Shown: piece after piece, positions 31,697 to 40,141 of the stretch
Position numbering within the stretch: the stretch's first letter is position 1
Layout of the letters: every line of letters starts with the position of its first letter
DNA from: Candidatus Saccharimonadota bacterium
GTDB taxonomy: Bacteria; Patescibacteriota; Saccharimonadia; Saccharimonadales; UBA4665
Assembly: GCA_028286345.1 (NCBI GenBank)
Contig: JAQBRT010000001.1
Coordinates: 310,001-374,000, forward strand
Direction: 5' to 3'
Length of the DNA: 64,000 nucleotides
The notes under the pieces: generated by a model
Database searches by the model: none
What the model was told of the DNA's origin: nothing
Seen by the model: the letters and a program-made list of their open reading frames with translations, nothing else
Made by a program: the position numbers and the translations under genes

Positions 31697-33856
31697 ATGC
31701 ATGATGATCTGTTAGTTGGGCTCAATCCAGAGCAGCGCCGGGCCGTCGAAACTACCGAAGGCCCGCTGTTGATTCAGGCTGGTGCCGGCTCGGGCAAAAC
31801 CAAGACCCTCACTCACCGCATTGCTTATTTAATTGCCACCAAGCGTGCCACGCCATTTAATATTCTGGCAGTCACCTTTACTAACAAGGCCGCCAAAGAA
31901 ATGCGCGCCCGCGTAGCCGAGCTTCTCGGCCAAAATGCCGACAACCGCGGCTTTATGCCATACATGGGCACGTTTCATGGTATTTGTGTCCGCTTACTTC
32001 GCCAAGACGGCGATCACATTGGTATACCCCGTAGCTTTGTTATCTTCGACGAAAGCGACCGCCAGGCAGCCGTCAAGCAAGCCAGCAAACAAATAATGGT
32101 AGACGAAAAGGCGTTTCCAGCCCGGGTTATCTCCGGCATTATCAGCAGCGCCAAGAACGATATGATAGGACCGGCCGAGTTTGCCAGTACTGCAGGGAGC
32201 CCCGCCCAAAAAGTTGCCGCCCAGGTTTACCCTCTATATGAACGGGCGCTCAAGGATGCCTCAGCCCTAGACTTTGACGATTTAATCAACCGCACAGTAA
32301 GCATGTTGCAAGCCCAGCCCGAAATTCGCAAAAAATGGCAAGACCAGTTCAAATACATCATGATTGACGAATACCAAGATACAAATGCTGCCCAATATAA
32401 ATTAGTTAACATGTTAACTAATGTTGATCGCAACATTGCCGTCGTTGGTGATGACTGGCAATCGATTTATTCTTGGCGAGGAGCCGACTTCCGGAACATC
32501 CTCAATTTTGAGCGCGACTACAAAGACTGCACTGTCATTAAACTCGAACAAAATTATCGCAGCACCGGCAACATTTTAAAGTCGGCGCATGCAGTGATTA
32601 CCCGCAACGCCCAGCGCTCCGATAAGCAGCTGTGGACCGATGCTGGTGACGGCCTGCCGGTACAAATGCTCCAAGTCTCTAGTGAGCGGGCCGAAGCTGA
32701 AGCTATTATTCGACGGATCCGTAACGGCGTTGACGGCGGCATGCGGAAATATAAAGATTTTGCGGTACTATACCGCACCAATGCCCAGAGCCGTTCGATA
32801 GAAGAAGGGCTGGTGCATTACGGTATCCCATACCGGATTGTGGGTGGCCAGCGTTTTTATGACCGTAAAGAAATCAAAGATTTGCTGGCCTACCTACGGG
32901 TAATTTTTCAGCCGGAAGACCGGATTAGTTTTGAGCGCATTGTTAATGTGCCAACCCGTGGCATCGGCAGCAAATCGGTGCAAACCTTTTTTGCCTGGCA
33001 GCAGCTGCAGGGTTTAACTTTGCTGCAGGCGCTAAACCGGGCTGGTGACTGCCAGGAACTGACGCCCAAAGCCCGTAAAGGTTTTGCCGAGCTTGGTGAT
33101 ATGTTCATGGCCATGCGCGTTGTCATGGAAGATGCTAGCGTTTCTGGCCTGATTGACTCGCTGCTCCGGCGCATCGACTACCTACACTATCTTGACGACG
33201 GCACGCCGCAAGGCGAAGCCCGCCAGGAAAACGTCCGTGAACTGCTCAGCGTTGCCCAAGAGTACCAAGATGTTGGGCTCGACGGCTTTTTGGAAGAAGT
33301 TGCCTTGGTTAGCGACCTGGATAGCGCCGATTTTGATGGTAATGCCATAACCCTGATGACGCTGCATGCTGCCAAAGGCCTGGAGTTCCCGGTGGTATTT
33401 ATGACCGGCCTAGAGGAGACCATCTTTCCACATTCACGCGCCCTTTATGACCAAAGCGAGATGGAAGAGGAGCGCCGACTCTGTTATGTGGGTATGACCC
33501 GCGCCCGCCAAGAACTCTACATGGTTTATGCGAGCGGCCGTTTATTATATGGTGGCGTCCAGCACAATCCGCCATCACGGTTCTTAAGCGAAATCGACAG
33601 CAGCTTTACAACTACCAACGAGCACGAGCCGGAGTTTAGTTTTCAGTCATCTTATTCTGGCGATGAGCCACGCGTTGTGGCTGACCCGAGCGAGATGCGC
33701 TATGTGCCAGACCTGCAAGAAGGTGACGGTGTACGGCACCAAGTTTTTGGCGTTGGCACGGTCATGGAACTAGATGGAGACACGGCAGTCATCTACTTTA
33801 AGGGCAAAGGCGCGCGCAAGCTAAACATTAGTTTTGCGCCACTCGAAAAGTTATGA
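31697..33856 (+). CDS. pcrA: UvrD/PcrA-type superfamily 1 DNA helicase
   Basis: 719 residues with the full SF1A set: Walker A AGAGSGKTKTLTHRI, TFTNKAAKEMRAR (Ia), YMIDEYQDTNAAQY (II), GDDWQSIYSWRGA (III), LEQNYRST (IV), TLMTLHAAKGLEFPVVF (V) and RRLCYVGMTRARQELY (VI). A C-terminal Tudor-like segment (GDGVRHQVFGVGTV) resembles PcrA. 3'-5' DNA unwinding in repair and replication-fork clearance. It overlaps the NUDIX gene by 4 bp. Confidence 0.97.
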   Translation: MHDDLLVGLNPEQRRAVETTEGPLLIQAGAGSGKTKTLTHRIAYLIATKRATPFNILAVTFTNKAAKEMRARVAELLGQNADNRGFMPYMGTFHGICVRLLRQDGDHIGIPRSFVIFDESDRQAAVKQASKQIMVDEKAFPARVISGIISSAKNDMIGPAEFASTAGSPAQKVAAQVYPLYERALKDASALDFDDLINRTVSMLQAQPEIRKKWQDQFKYIMIDEYQDTNAAQYKLVNMLTNVDRNIAVVGDDWQSIYSWRGADFRNILNFERDYKDCTVIKLEQNYRSTGNILKSAHAVITRNAQRSDKQLWTDAGDGLPVQMLQVSSERAEAEAIIRRIRNGVDGGMRKYKDFAVLYRTNAQSRSIEEGLVHYGIPYRIVGGQRFYDRKEIKDLLAYLRVIFQPEDRISFERIVNVPTRGIGSKSVQTFFAWQQLQGLTLLQALNRAGDCQELTPKARKGFAELGDMFMAMRVVMEDASVSGLIDSLLRRIDYLHYLDDGTPQGEARQENVRELLSVAQEYQDVGLDGFLEEVALVSDLDSADFDGNAITLMTLHAAKGLEFPVVFMTGLEETIFPHSRALYDQSEMEEERRLCYVGMTRARQELYMVYASGRLLYGGVQHNPPSRFLSEIDSSFTTTNEHEPEFSFQSSYSGDEPRVVADPSEMRYVPDLQEGDGVRHQVFGVGTVMELDGDTAVIYFKGKGARKLNISFAPLEKL

Positions 33857-34311
33857 TGCGCGCCTGGGCTTACCTAGGACGGGCTTTGTACTTTGTTGTA
33901 CGGCTGGTTGTTGGGCGCCTACTGCGCGGTACGCTGCGGACTCGGATTTTGGTTGTTCACGGTGACAGCCTACTACTTATCCAAGATTGGATTGGCAACG
34001 GCCAGTGGGTGCTGCCTGGCGGCGGCCTGCATAAGAAAGAGCCGGCTGCTAGTGGCGCAAGCCGCGAATTACGTGAAGAAACAGGGCTAGCCATTGACCC
34101 GTCTATCCTGCAAGATGCCGGCAGTTATGAATACAACCACAATAGTTTCCAGTTCCGGTACCAGCTATTTGCGTTAAGGCTCGTTGAGCAACAGCCTGTC
34201 AGCGCCAAATGGCCAGAGGTTATTAGTGCGCAATGGGTTCCGCGAGGCAAGTTAACTACCCTAAAGGTTGCACCCGAAGTCCTGACCGCTGTTGAGCACT
34301 GGCCGCAGTAG
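33853..34311 (+). CDS. NUDIX hydrolase with N-terminal basic helix
   Basis: 152 residues. The Nudix box is intact: GGGLHKKEPAASGASRELREETGL fits GX5EX7REUXEEXGU. An N-terminal amphipathic, Arg-rich and hydrophobic helix (about 5-28) precedes the domain and could attach it to the membrane. The substrate, a nucleoside diphosphate derivative, cannot be read. The start overlaps the helicase stop (ATGATG/TGA), suggesting a repair or nucleotide-cleaning link. Confidence 0.92.
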   Translation: MMRAWAYLGRALYFVVRLVVGRLLRGTLRTRILVVHGDSLLLIQDWIGNGQWVLPGGGLHKKEPAASGASRELREETGLAIDPSILQDAGSYEYNHNSFQFRYQLFALRLVEQQPVSAKWPEVISAQWVPRGKLTTLKVAPEVLTAVEHWPQ

Positions 34312-34353
34312 CCAATTTTTGCTACAATACAGGGGTATTTCAGGGAGTTTCCA

Positions 34354-35643
34354 TTGCCTACGACCATTCAGGATCTTAAGTTACGTTTTATGCGCTACCG
34401 CCGGGTACGTTTGCCGCGGCGCATTACGAAAATGAAAATCATGAGCCGCCACCCGTTTGCGGTACCGTTTTTTACGTTGACATTTTTAGTACTTATTACT
34501 GGTTTGGTTTATGTACTGGCGCGGCAAACGCACCATTTACCGCATGATGTAGGCTCAAACATCGTTATTATTTCGTATGACCATCAGCAACAAACTGTGC
34601 CAAGCCGCCACCAAACTGTTGGCTCGCTGCTCAAAAAGTTACATATTCCGCTGGCGCAGGGTGATGTGGTAGAGCCTTCTGAGGCCACGTCAATTGATCA
34701 GGACCAGTTCCGCATTAACATCTACCGGGCGGTTCCAGTCACTGTGATTGACGGCCAAAACACAACCTTTGCTTATAGTGCCGCTACCACCTCACGCAGT
34801 ATTGCCCAGCAGTCCGGCCAAACCGTCTACCCTGAAGATAAGCTGATCACTTCGCCTGTCCAGAACTTTGTAAAGTCCGCCGCCATTGGCGAGCAGGTAG
34901 TTATTGACCGCGCCACACCAGTAAACGTTGACCTGTACGGCACACCGGTAGTACTGCGCACCCACGCTAAAACTATTGGTGATATGATGCGCGAAAAGAA
35001 TATTTTGCTGCAAAAGAATGACCAGATTGTACCGTCAGTAAATACGCCAATTACTGCCGGCCAGCAAATCTCTTTCCTGCGCACCGGCACCAAGACAGTA
35101 ACGACCACCGAAGAAATTCCTATGCCCGTTCAAACAATCGCCGACGATACGCTAGCCTATGGCACTAACGCTGTTCGTCAGCAGGGAACACCCGGCCAGC
35201 AAACAGTTACCTACCAAGTCAGCCTGGAAAACAACGTCGAAACGGGCCGTACACTTATCCAGAAAGTAGTCACCAAAGATGCCGTGACGCAAATTGTAGT
35301 TGTTGGTACTTCTTTAAGTGGTATTAAGGGCGACATGGCCTTGGCCGGAATTGCCGCCAGTGATTACCAGTACGTTGACTACATTGTGAGTCATGAGTCC
35401 GGCTGGTGCCCAACCAAAATTCAGGGCCAATACGGCGGCTGCCCACCACTCACCGGCGAGGTCCCAACTTACGGCGGCTACGGCCTTTGCCAATCCACAC
35501 CACCACAAAAAATGGCAACAGCCGGCGATGACTGGCGGACTAATCCCGTTACCCAATTAAAATGGTGCTCAAGTTACGCCCAGCGCCGCTACGGAAGCTG
35601 GGCTGCCGCTTATCAACACTGGCTATCGAGTCACAACTGGTAG
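34354..35643 (+). CDS. Rpf-like murein hydrolase with DUF348 repeats and G5 domain
   Basis: 429 residues from a TTG start with CAGGGAG seven bases upstream; TACAAT lies about 30 nt upstream. Basic cytoplasmic N-terminus, one transmembrane helix (about 38-56), DUF348-like repeats (about 75-230), a G5 domain (about 235-315, TTEEIPMPVQTI...QGTPGQQTVTYQV), then a lysozyme-fold C-terminus: catalytic Glu in VSHESGW, YGGYGLCQ, NPVTQLKWCSSYAQRRYGSWAAAYQHW. This is the layout of resuscitation-promoting-factor proteins of Actinobacteria. In an epibiont it could act on its own wall or on the host's. Confidence 0.9.
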   Translation: MPTTIQDLKLRFMRYRRVRLPRRITKMKIMSRHPFAVPFFTLTFLVLITGLVYVLARQTHHLPHDVGSNIVIISYDHQQQTVPSRHQTVGSLLKKLHIPLAQGDVVEPSEATSIDQDQFRINIYRAVPVTVIDGQNTTFAYSAATTSRSIAQQSGQTVYPEDKLITSPVQNFVKSAAIGEQVVIDRATPVNVDLYGTPVVLRTHAKTIGDMMREKNILLQKNDQIVPSVNTPITAGQQISFLRTGTKTVTTTEEIPMPVQTIADDTLAYGTNAVRQQGTPGQQTVTYQVSLENNVETGRTLIQKVVTKDAVTQIVVVGTSLSGIKGDMALAGIAASDYQYVDYIVSHESGWCPTKIQGQYGGCPPLTGEVPTYGGYGLCQSTPPQKMATAGDDWRTNPVTQLKWCSSYAQRRYGSWAAAYQHWLSSHNW

Positions 35644-35645
35644 CT

Positions 35646-36437
35646 ATGACAGATACCCCCTTTGCCAAAAAATCACTAGGTCAGCATTGGTTGCACGATG
35701 CCGCTAGTTTGCAAGCCATGTGTGATAGTGCTGCAATTACTGCCGAGGATGTGGTCCTAGAAATTGGACCTGGTCTGGGCACACTGACTGAACTGCTTGT
35801 TAGCCGCGCCAAGCACATCACGGCCGTCGAGTTTGATACCATTTTGTCCAAGACCCTACCCGACCGCGTAAAAGCCAGCAACCTAGACGTAGTTTCGCAA
35901 GACATTCTAAGTTTTGACTTTACAAGCATGCCCGCTGGCTACAAAGTAGTCGCCAATATACCGTACTACCTAACCAGTAATTTAATTCGCGTCATGAGCG
36001 AAACCCCCAACCCGCCCAGCGTGGCTGTTATATTGATCCAGAAAGAAGTTGCCGAACGCGTAGCCGCAGCTCCCGGAGCGATGTCTATTTTGAGCGTCAC
36101 GGCCCAGATCTATTGGGAAGTCTCACTGGGGCTAGAAGTACCGGCCCGGTTATTTACACCGCCACCAAAAGTTGATTCGCAGATTCTCGTCCTAAAACGG
36201 CGCACTGCGCCCATGTTTGCCGACTTTGATATTAAAACTTACTTCCACGTCGTTAAGGCGGGTTACAGCCAAAAACGTAAAACTATCCTCAATAGTTTAA
36301 GTGGCGGTTTGGCTTTGGATAAGGCTGTGATTAAGTCATGGTGCGAGCAAGCAGGCATAGATCCGTCACGCCGGGCCCAAACCTTGTCATTAGAGGATTG
36401 GTATTGGCTCAGCAAAGTGTATTCTGCCAACACTTGA
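35646..36437 (+). CDS. rsmA: 16S rRNA dimethyladenosine transferase RsmA (KsgA)
   Basis: 263 residues. KKSLGQHWLHD replaces the usual KKSLGQNFL, then the SAM motif LEIGPGLGTLTELL, AVEFD, and NIPYYLTSNLIR with the NxPY motif of adenine-N6 methylases, and the C-terminal FTPPPKVDS. It dimethylates two adenosines near the 3' end of 16S rRNA. The ATG at 35646 lies 2 bp after the upstream stop. Confidence 0.96.
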   Translation: MTDTPFAKKSLGQHWLHDAASLQAMCDSAAITAEDVVLEIGPGLGTLTELLVSRAKHITAVEFDTILSKTLPDRVKASNLDVVSQDILSFDFTSMPAGYKVVANIPYYLTSNLIRVMSETPNPPSVAVILIQKEVAERVAAAPGAMSILSVTAQIYWEVSLGLEVPARLFTPPPKVDSQILVLKRRTAPMFADFDIKTYFHVVKAGYSQKRKTILNSLSGGLALDKAVIKSWCEQAGIDPSRRAQTLSLEDWYWLSKVYSANT

Positions 36438-36469
36438 CATGTTAAGTATGCAGTATTACAGTTACCAAT

Positions 36470-36934
36470 ATGGGACCTACCAACAATCTCGGTTACCTTA
36501 TCCAGCACCTTGCTGCCGTTATTGGTAAGCAGTCAGACCAAGTCTTGCAAGAACAACTTGGCATTGGCTTGAGCCAGTTCAAAATCTTAATGGTGCTAGA
36601 ATGGAACCCCCAAGTTCAACAAAAGTTTATAGCTGAAAGCCTTGGCCAAACCGAAGCCAGCGTTAGCCGCCAAATTAAACTGCTGCAAAAAAAAGGCCTC
36701 CTGACTACCCGGATCGATAAAGACAACAAGCGCAAACGTATCACGGCACCAACCCCACTTGGCATGCAAGTTACAGAAGCTGCCACGGCCATACTACGCC
36801 GCAGTTTTGGGCCAGACTTTTCCATGATGGGTGAAAAGCAAATGATGCAACTAATTGCCCAACTACAAAACCTGCACTTTGTTGTCTGCCGTCCGGGCAA
36901 GCTCGGTGCCTGCGACCATCCGCTTGGCTTCTAA
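36470..36934 (+). CDS. MarR-family transcriptional regulator
   Basis: 154 residues with the MarR order: helical dimerisation start, winged helix (LSQFKILMVLEWNPQVQQKFIAESLGQTEASVSRQIKLLQKKGLLTTR) and a wing DKDNKRKRITAPTPLG, then C-terminal dimer helices. A Cys near the C-terminus (VVCRPGKLGACDH) could sense oxidants, but this is a guess. A TATTACAG stretch lies upstream. Confidence 0.88.
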   Translation: MGPTNNLGYLIQHLAAVIGKQSDQVLQEQLGIGLSQFKILMVLEWNPQVQQKFIAESLGQTEASVSRQIKLLQKKGLLTTRIDKDNKRKRITAPTPLGMQVTEAATAILRRSFGPDFSMMGEKQMMQLIAQLQNLHFVVCRPGKLGACDHPLGF

Positions 36935-36961
36935 ACACTAGCGTGATATTGACAAAAGTGT

Positions 36962-36967
36962 TATAAT
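36962..36967 (+). promoter_or_regulatory. -10 box of tmRNA
   Basis: TATAAT with a TGTTA upstream. The TTGACA at 36949 is only 7 nt away and cannot be its -35 partner; the region 17 nt upstream is a poor -35. Confidence 0.5.
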
Positions 36968-36991
36968 GTAAGTTCGTCGTAAGACGCATAC

Positions 36992-37377
36992 GGGGCTGAC
37001 TTTAAGCTTGACGTTGGACTTTATCGGTTAGATCAGCAGGTCGCTTGTCAGCGTATAGGCACACCTTTACAGATGCAAATCTTAAAGATTCACTGTTAGC
37101 TCGCTTTGGTAACTTCCAAATGCCAGCTGCAGTACCAGTTTTAGCTTAATTGCTAATTCCGTGTCGCGCATGATGCCTGATAGTGCAAAGACACGCTATA
37201 TCTTCAGGACGCTCAGTTAGAATTATCCTAGCTAGCTGCTAAGACTTTAGGATTGCTGGAATGAGATGTTTGTTCGTTTCGATACTCGTTCCCTAAGAAA
37301 GCAAAACGAACTATGCCTGTAGACGACTAACCAAGATAAACCGGCGGACGCGGGGGCAGTGCCCGCCAGCTCCTCCA
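36992..37377 (+). ncRNA. ssrA: tmRNA (transfer-messenger RNA)
   Basis: The 5' end GGGGCTGA...GCTTGACG and the 3' end GGCGGACGCGGG...CCCGCCAGCTCC are the tRNA-like half, with acceptor GGGGCUG/CAGCUCC carrying the G3-U70 pair recognised by alanyl-tRNA synthetase. The tag frame starts at GCA 37075 and ends with TAA 37147-37149; the peptide begins ANLKDSLL and ends AVPVLA, 24 residues. Oddities: the seven-base T loop reads GGCAGTG in place of the usual TTCRANT, and the base before CCA is T in place of A. It rescues stalled ribosomes with SmpB. Confidence 0.93.
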
Positions 37378-37381
37378 CAAG

Positions 37382-37411
37382 AGCCTTAGGTGTAATACCT
37401 AGGGCTTTTTT
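37382..37411 (+). terminator. tmRNA terminator
   Basis: AGCCTTAGGT/ACCTAGGGCT with GTAAT loop and six T. Its right arm overlaps the end of the convergent regulator gene. Confidence 0.9.
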
Positions 37412-38079
37412 GTTGCATTTTCAGGCGGTTGCTTAGACGAACGTTGGGTATCAAGTAGTTCTTTCAACATATCTACATGAATAATGATGTGTTGCCGCCC
37501 AAAAACTAAGTAACCTTTATTTTCTAATTGCTTAATGACCTTGCCGGTTGTTTCCCTTGAAAGCCGGACCATTGAGGCTAGTTCCTGGATAGTTATTTTC
37601 ATATCCAGGCGGCTATAGCTACCTTCATCAGTACCAAACCTTTCAGCTAGTTTTATGAGACGGTAGGCTATACGTTGCTTTGATTCCCCCATATTGAGGT
37701 TAACAATACGATCGAAAAGCTTAGTTTGTTGGTGCATCAGCGGCATTATGGCAGTAGGGTTATCATCTAAGAAAGCCTTAAATTCTTCGATTGGTTTTGT
37801 ACGGACGGTTACGTCTGTTAGCGCTATGAAGTAGTCGCCTATTGGATGGGCCAAAAAGAGCTGGCCTAATGGGAAGATCTCACCTTTACCGTAGACGTAA
37901 TGAATTATTTCTTCTCCGCTTTCACTATAAGAAATTATTTTTACGTAGCCATCCTCAATCAGATAAGCAAACTGGCTAATCTTAAAATCCTGCAAAATAG
38001 TGTTATGGCGGCGAAAGCTTGTTGGGCTGCCATTATCAAAGCTGGATTTCAGCAATCTGTTCGCCTTTTGATAGTCCAT
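37399..38079 (-). CDS. Crp/Fnr-family transcriptional regulator
   Basis: 226 residues. N-terminal cyclic-nucleotide-binding-like beta roll (about 25-115, with GEEIIHYVYGKGEIFPLGQLF), a long dimer helix, and a C-terminal winged helix with TIQELASMVRLSRETTGKVIKQLENKGYL. The cysteines of an Fnr iron-sulfur cluster are absent. Effector unknown. It is convergent with tmRNA and divergent from the HTH gene at 38260. Confidence 0.92.
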   Translation of the reverse strand: MDYQKANRLLKSSFDNGSPTSFRRHNTILQDFKISQFAYLIEDGYVKIISYSESGEEIIHYVYGKGEIFPLGQLFLAHPIGDYFIALTDVTVRTKPIEEFKAFLDDNPTAIMPLMHQQTKLFDRIVNLNMGESKQRIAYRLIKLAERFGTDEGSYSRLDMKITIQELASMVRLSRETTGKVIKQLENKGYLVFGRQHIIIHVDMLKELLDTQRSSKQPPENATKKP

Positions 38080-38259
38080 TATGTCTCCCGCCCATTCGCA
38101 CCTAAGCGGATTTATTATTACTCTCGAATCAAGTTCTTCAATTAATAGTACTTCGTGAACTAGTTAACAACTATGAACTATTTCACTGGCAAAGCTTGCC
38201 AGACATGTGGCTACTAGCCGGCTGACTTATAGTATGCTGCCGGTTTACTATTGAGATCC
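38080..38259. other. Divergent control region
   Basis: Between the Crp/Fnr gene and the double-HTH gene. An ACTTCGTGAACTAG...CTAGTTAACAACT area (about 38149-38172) is AT-rich with an inverted GAACTAGTTAAC half. CTGACT (38222-38227), 18-nt spacer and TACTAT (38246-38251) form a weak promoter eight nt before ATG 38260. Confidence 0.4.
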
Positions 38260-38628
38260 ATGCATAAAAAGCCAGTAGAACATAAAAACTTCATTCGGAT
38301 AGGTGAGGCCTCAAAATTACTCGGTGTATCATCCGACACGCTAAGGCGTTGGGCTAATGCCGGTAAGATTAACACCGTAAGGCTCGACGGTAAAAACAGA
38401 TATTTTAATGTTGCCGAGTTGCGGTCGTACAAAGCAAAACAAACCCTGACTACACAGCAGGCGGCCGAAGAACTAGGTGTATCTACCTCAACAGTACGCC
38501 GGTTGGAACAACAGCTCTTATTAGTACCGCAGCGCGATGCTAACGGTTGGAGGATGTATGAGAAAGAGTTAATCGCCGCCAGTAAGGCAGCCCTGAATAA
38601 CAACGGTGTCTATTATTATGCCGTTTAG
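38260..38628 (+). CDS. Double MerR-type helix-turn-helix protein
   Basis: 122 residues made of two short HTH units: FIRIGEASKLLGVSSDTLRRWANAGKI with RYFNVAEL (about 8-55), then LTTQQAAEELGVSTSTVRRLEQQ with WRMYEKEL (about 62-108). Both look like excisionase/MerR DNA-binding domains without an effector domain. It overlaps the next gene by 11 bp. A DNA-binding adaptor or regulator is likely; target unknown. Confidence 0.85.
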   Translation: MHKKPVEHKNFIRIGEASKLLGVSSDTLRRWANAGKINTVRLDGKNRYFNVAELRSYKAKQTLTTQQAAEELGVSTSTVRRLEQQLLLVPQRDANGWRMYEKELIAASKAALNNNGVYYYAV

Positions 38629-38938
38629 TCTTTTTGCATTGGTCATATGCAGTGTTATTTGCAGCATAGTATGGTCACCAAAAACCCAAGCCTATTCTTA
38701 TCATGTAAACACTTCAGTTAAGCCGGCGCGTTATATCATCATAAACAGCTCGTCTAAAATAGTGGGGATAATAAGTAACACCCCTGAAGAAGTTACCCCA
38801 GAGGTATACAAAGACTGGATGGGCAAAAAACGCGTAAAACTAGAGCCCAATGTTGAGGCTCAGTATCAAAAAATCAAAAAACAAATTAGTTTTTCAAAAA
38901 CTGGAATTGTCTATAGAAAAGCTGCCGGCAAGAGCTAA
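38618..38938 (+). CDS. Small secreted protein
   Basis: 106 residues from ATG 38618 (GTG 38606 is the alternative). N-terminal hydrophobic signal (about 1-24) ending TQAYS, then a basic, beta-rich region (RYIIINSSSKIVGIISN, Lys-rich end). No family recognised. Starts within the upstream HTH gene, so expression is probably coupled. Confidence 0.65.
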   Translation: MPFSLFALVICSVICSIVWSPKTQAYSYHVNTSVKPARYIIINSSSKIVGIISNTPEEVTPEVYKDWMGKKRVKLEPNVEAQYQKIKKQISFSKTGIVYRKAAGKS

Positions 38939-38943
38939 GCCGC

Positions 38944-39459
38944 TTACTGCGACACCTGTGTAGTGCCACTAGTAGAGTCGTTGGACTGCATCATCACGCC
39001 GCCGCCTGAGGAGCTAAAGCCAGGGTTGATGACAATAGTTGTGGCGATTGTAGTATCTGTGCCGCTGGTTTCGACAAACACAGAGTCGCCAACTTTAATA
39101 TCACTGACATTAGCGGTTGCGCCGGCATTTAGGGCTTTAGTAGAGCTGTCGATAGTGTAGGTTTTAGTTGTACCTGTGCGCTGGCTCTGAACGCTAATAC
39201 TCGTGGCGTCTACGGCTGTAACGCTGCCAATTTCACCACCGATCCGGGCGCCAAATTTGGGGCCGCTACCCGTGCCAAAGGTTGTTACTCCCGAGGAGAC
39301 GGTCATCAGTGGCTTATCACGGCTTTTTTGGAAAGCAGTGCCACCATAAAAACTGAGGCCACAAAGAGCTAGGATAAAAAGCGGCAAGGTAATTAGAAGT
39401 ATTGGGAAAGCACCTTGCTTTTTGTGGCTTTTGGGGGCGTATTCTTGGTAGTCGTCCAT
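38944..39459 (-). CDS. Membrane-anchored DUF5666-like protein
   Basis: 171 residues: a basic N-terminus, one transmembrane helix (about 18-40), then an external beta domain (IGSVTAVDATSISVQSQRTGTTKTYTIDSSTKALNAGATANVSDIKVGDSVFVETSG) of the DUF5666 type, with a Ser/Gly-rich C-terminus. It is the last gene of the two-component/ABC module, 1 bp after the ATPase gene on the same strand, and may act as the adaptor or periplasmic partner of the exporter. Confidence 0.75.
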   Translation of the reverse strand: MDDYQEYAPKSHKKQGAFPILLITLPLFILALCGLSFYGGTAFQKSRDKPLMTVSSGVTTFGTGSGPKFGARIGGEIGSVTAVDATSISVQSQRTGTTKTYTIDSSTKALNAGATANVSDIKVGDSVFVETSGTDTTIATTIVINPGFSSSGGGVMMQSNDSTSGTTQVSQ

Positions 39460-39460
39460 A

Positions 39461-40132
39461 TTATTTCTTTACCAGTTTACCATCGTTGAGACGGAAGGTT
39501 TTATCAGTTTTGCCGGCAATAGACAGGTCATGGGTGACTGTGACAATTGTGGTGTTCTCGGTTTTGGCGAGTTCGTGTAGGAGCTCAAAAATCATTTCGC
39601 CAGTTTGGCTGTCTAGGTTGCCGGTTGGTTCGTCGGCTAAGATTAGTTTTGGCTTGTTAGATAGGGCGCGGGCAATAGCGACGCGCTGCTGCTGGCCGCC
39701 GCTCAAACGGGCTGGTTTACGTAGCTGCTGGTCGTCGCTCAAGCCGACCCGCGAGAGCAAGGCTTTGGCACGCTCCAAGCGGTCTTTTTTGGGAACGCCC
39801 GCAAACTCCATTGGTAGCATGACATTTTCTAGGGCGGTCAGGTTAGGTACTAGGTTGTACCCTTGAAAGACAAAGCCAATCTTGTGTGCCCGGTAGCTTA
39901 TCAAGGCATGGTCATGGAGCTTGGTGATGTCTTGGTCGCCAACACTAATCGATCCGGAGGTAGGCTTTTCGAGCGCACCAAGCAGGCTGAGCAGGGTGCT
40001 TTTACCGCTACCGCTGCGCCCAATGATTGAGGCGAATTGTCCATCGGCAACACTAAAGCTTATATCGTTTACGGCATGCACTTGGGTATCGCCAGAGGCA
40101 AAGGTTTTCTTGAGGTTTTTAACTTCGATCAT
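39461..40132 (-). CDS. MacB/LolD-type ABC transporter ATPase
   Basis: 223 residues. Walker A GRSGSGKST, Q loop FQGYNLVP, signature LSGGQQQRVAIARAL, Walker B LILADEPTGNLD, and H loop VTHD. The GNLDS...G ending is typical of MacB/LolD/FtsE relatives, which power mechanotransmission through FtsX-type permeases. It lies 9 bp after its permease gene. Confidence 0.95.
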   Translation of the reverse strand: MIEVKNLKKTFASGDTQVHAVNDISFSVADGQFASIIGRSGSGKSTLLSLLGALEKPTSGSISVGDQDITKLHDHALISYRAHKIGFVFQGYNLVPNLTALENVMLPMEFAGVPKKDRLERAKALLSRVGLSDDQQLRKPARLSGGQQQRVAIARALSNKPKLILADEPTGNLDSQTGEMIFELLHELAKTENTTIVTVTHDLSIAGKTDKTFRLNDGKLVKK

Positions 40133-40141
40133 AGGTACTCC

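Noticed and set aside
36949-36954. TTGACA before tmRNA as its -35 box
   Set aside because: Only 7 nt separate it from the TATAAT at 36962, far too short for a sigma70 promoter.
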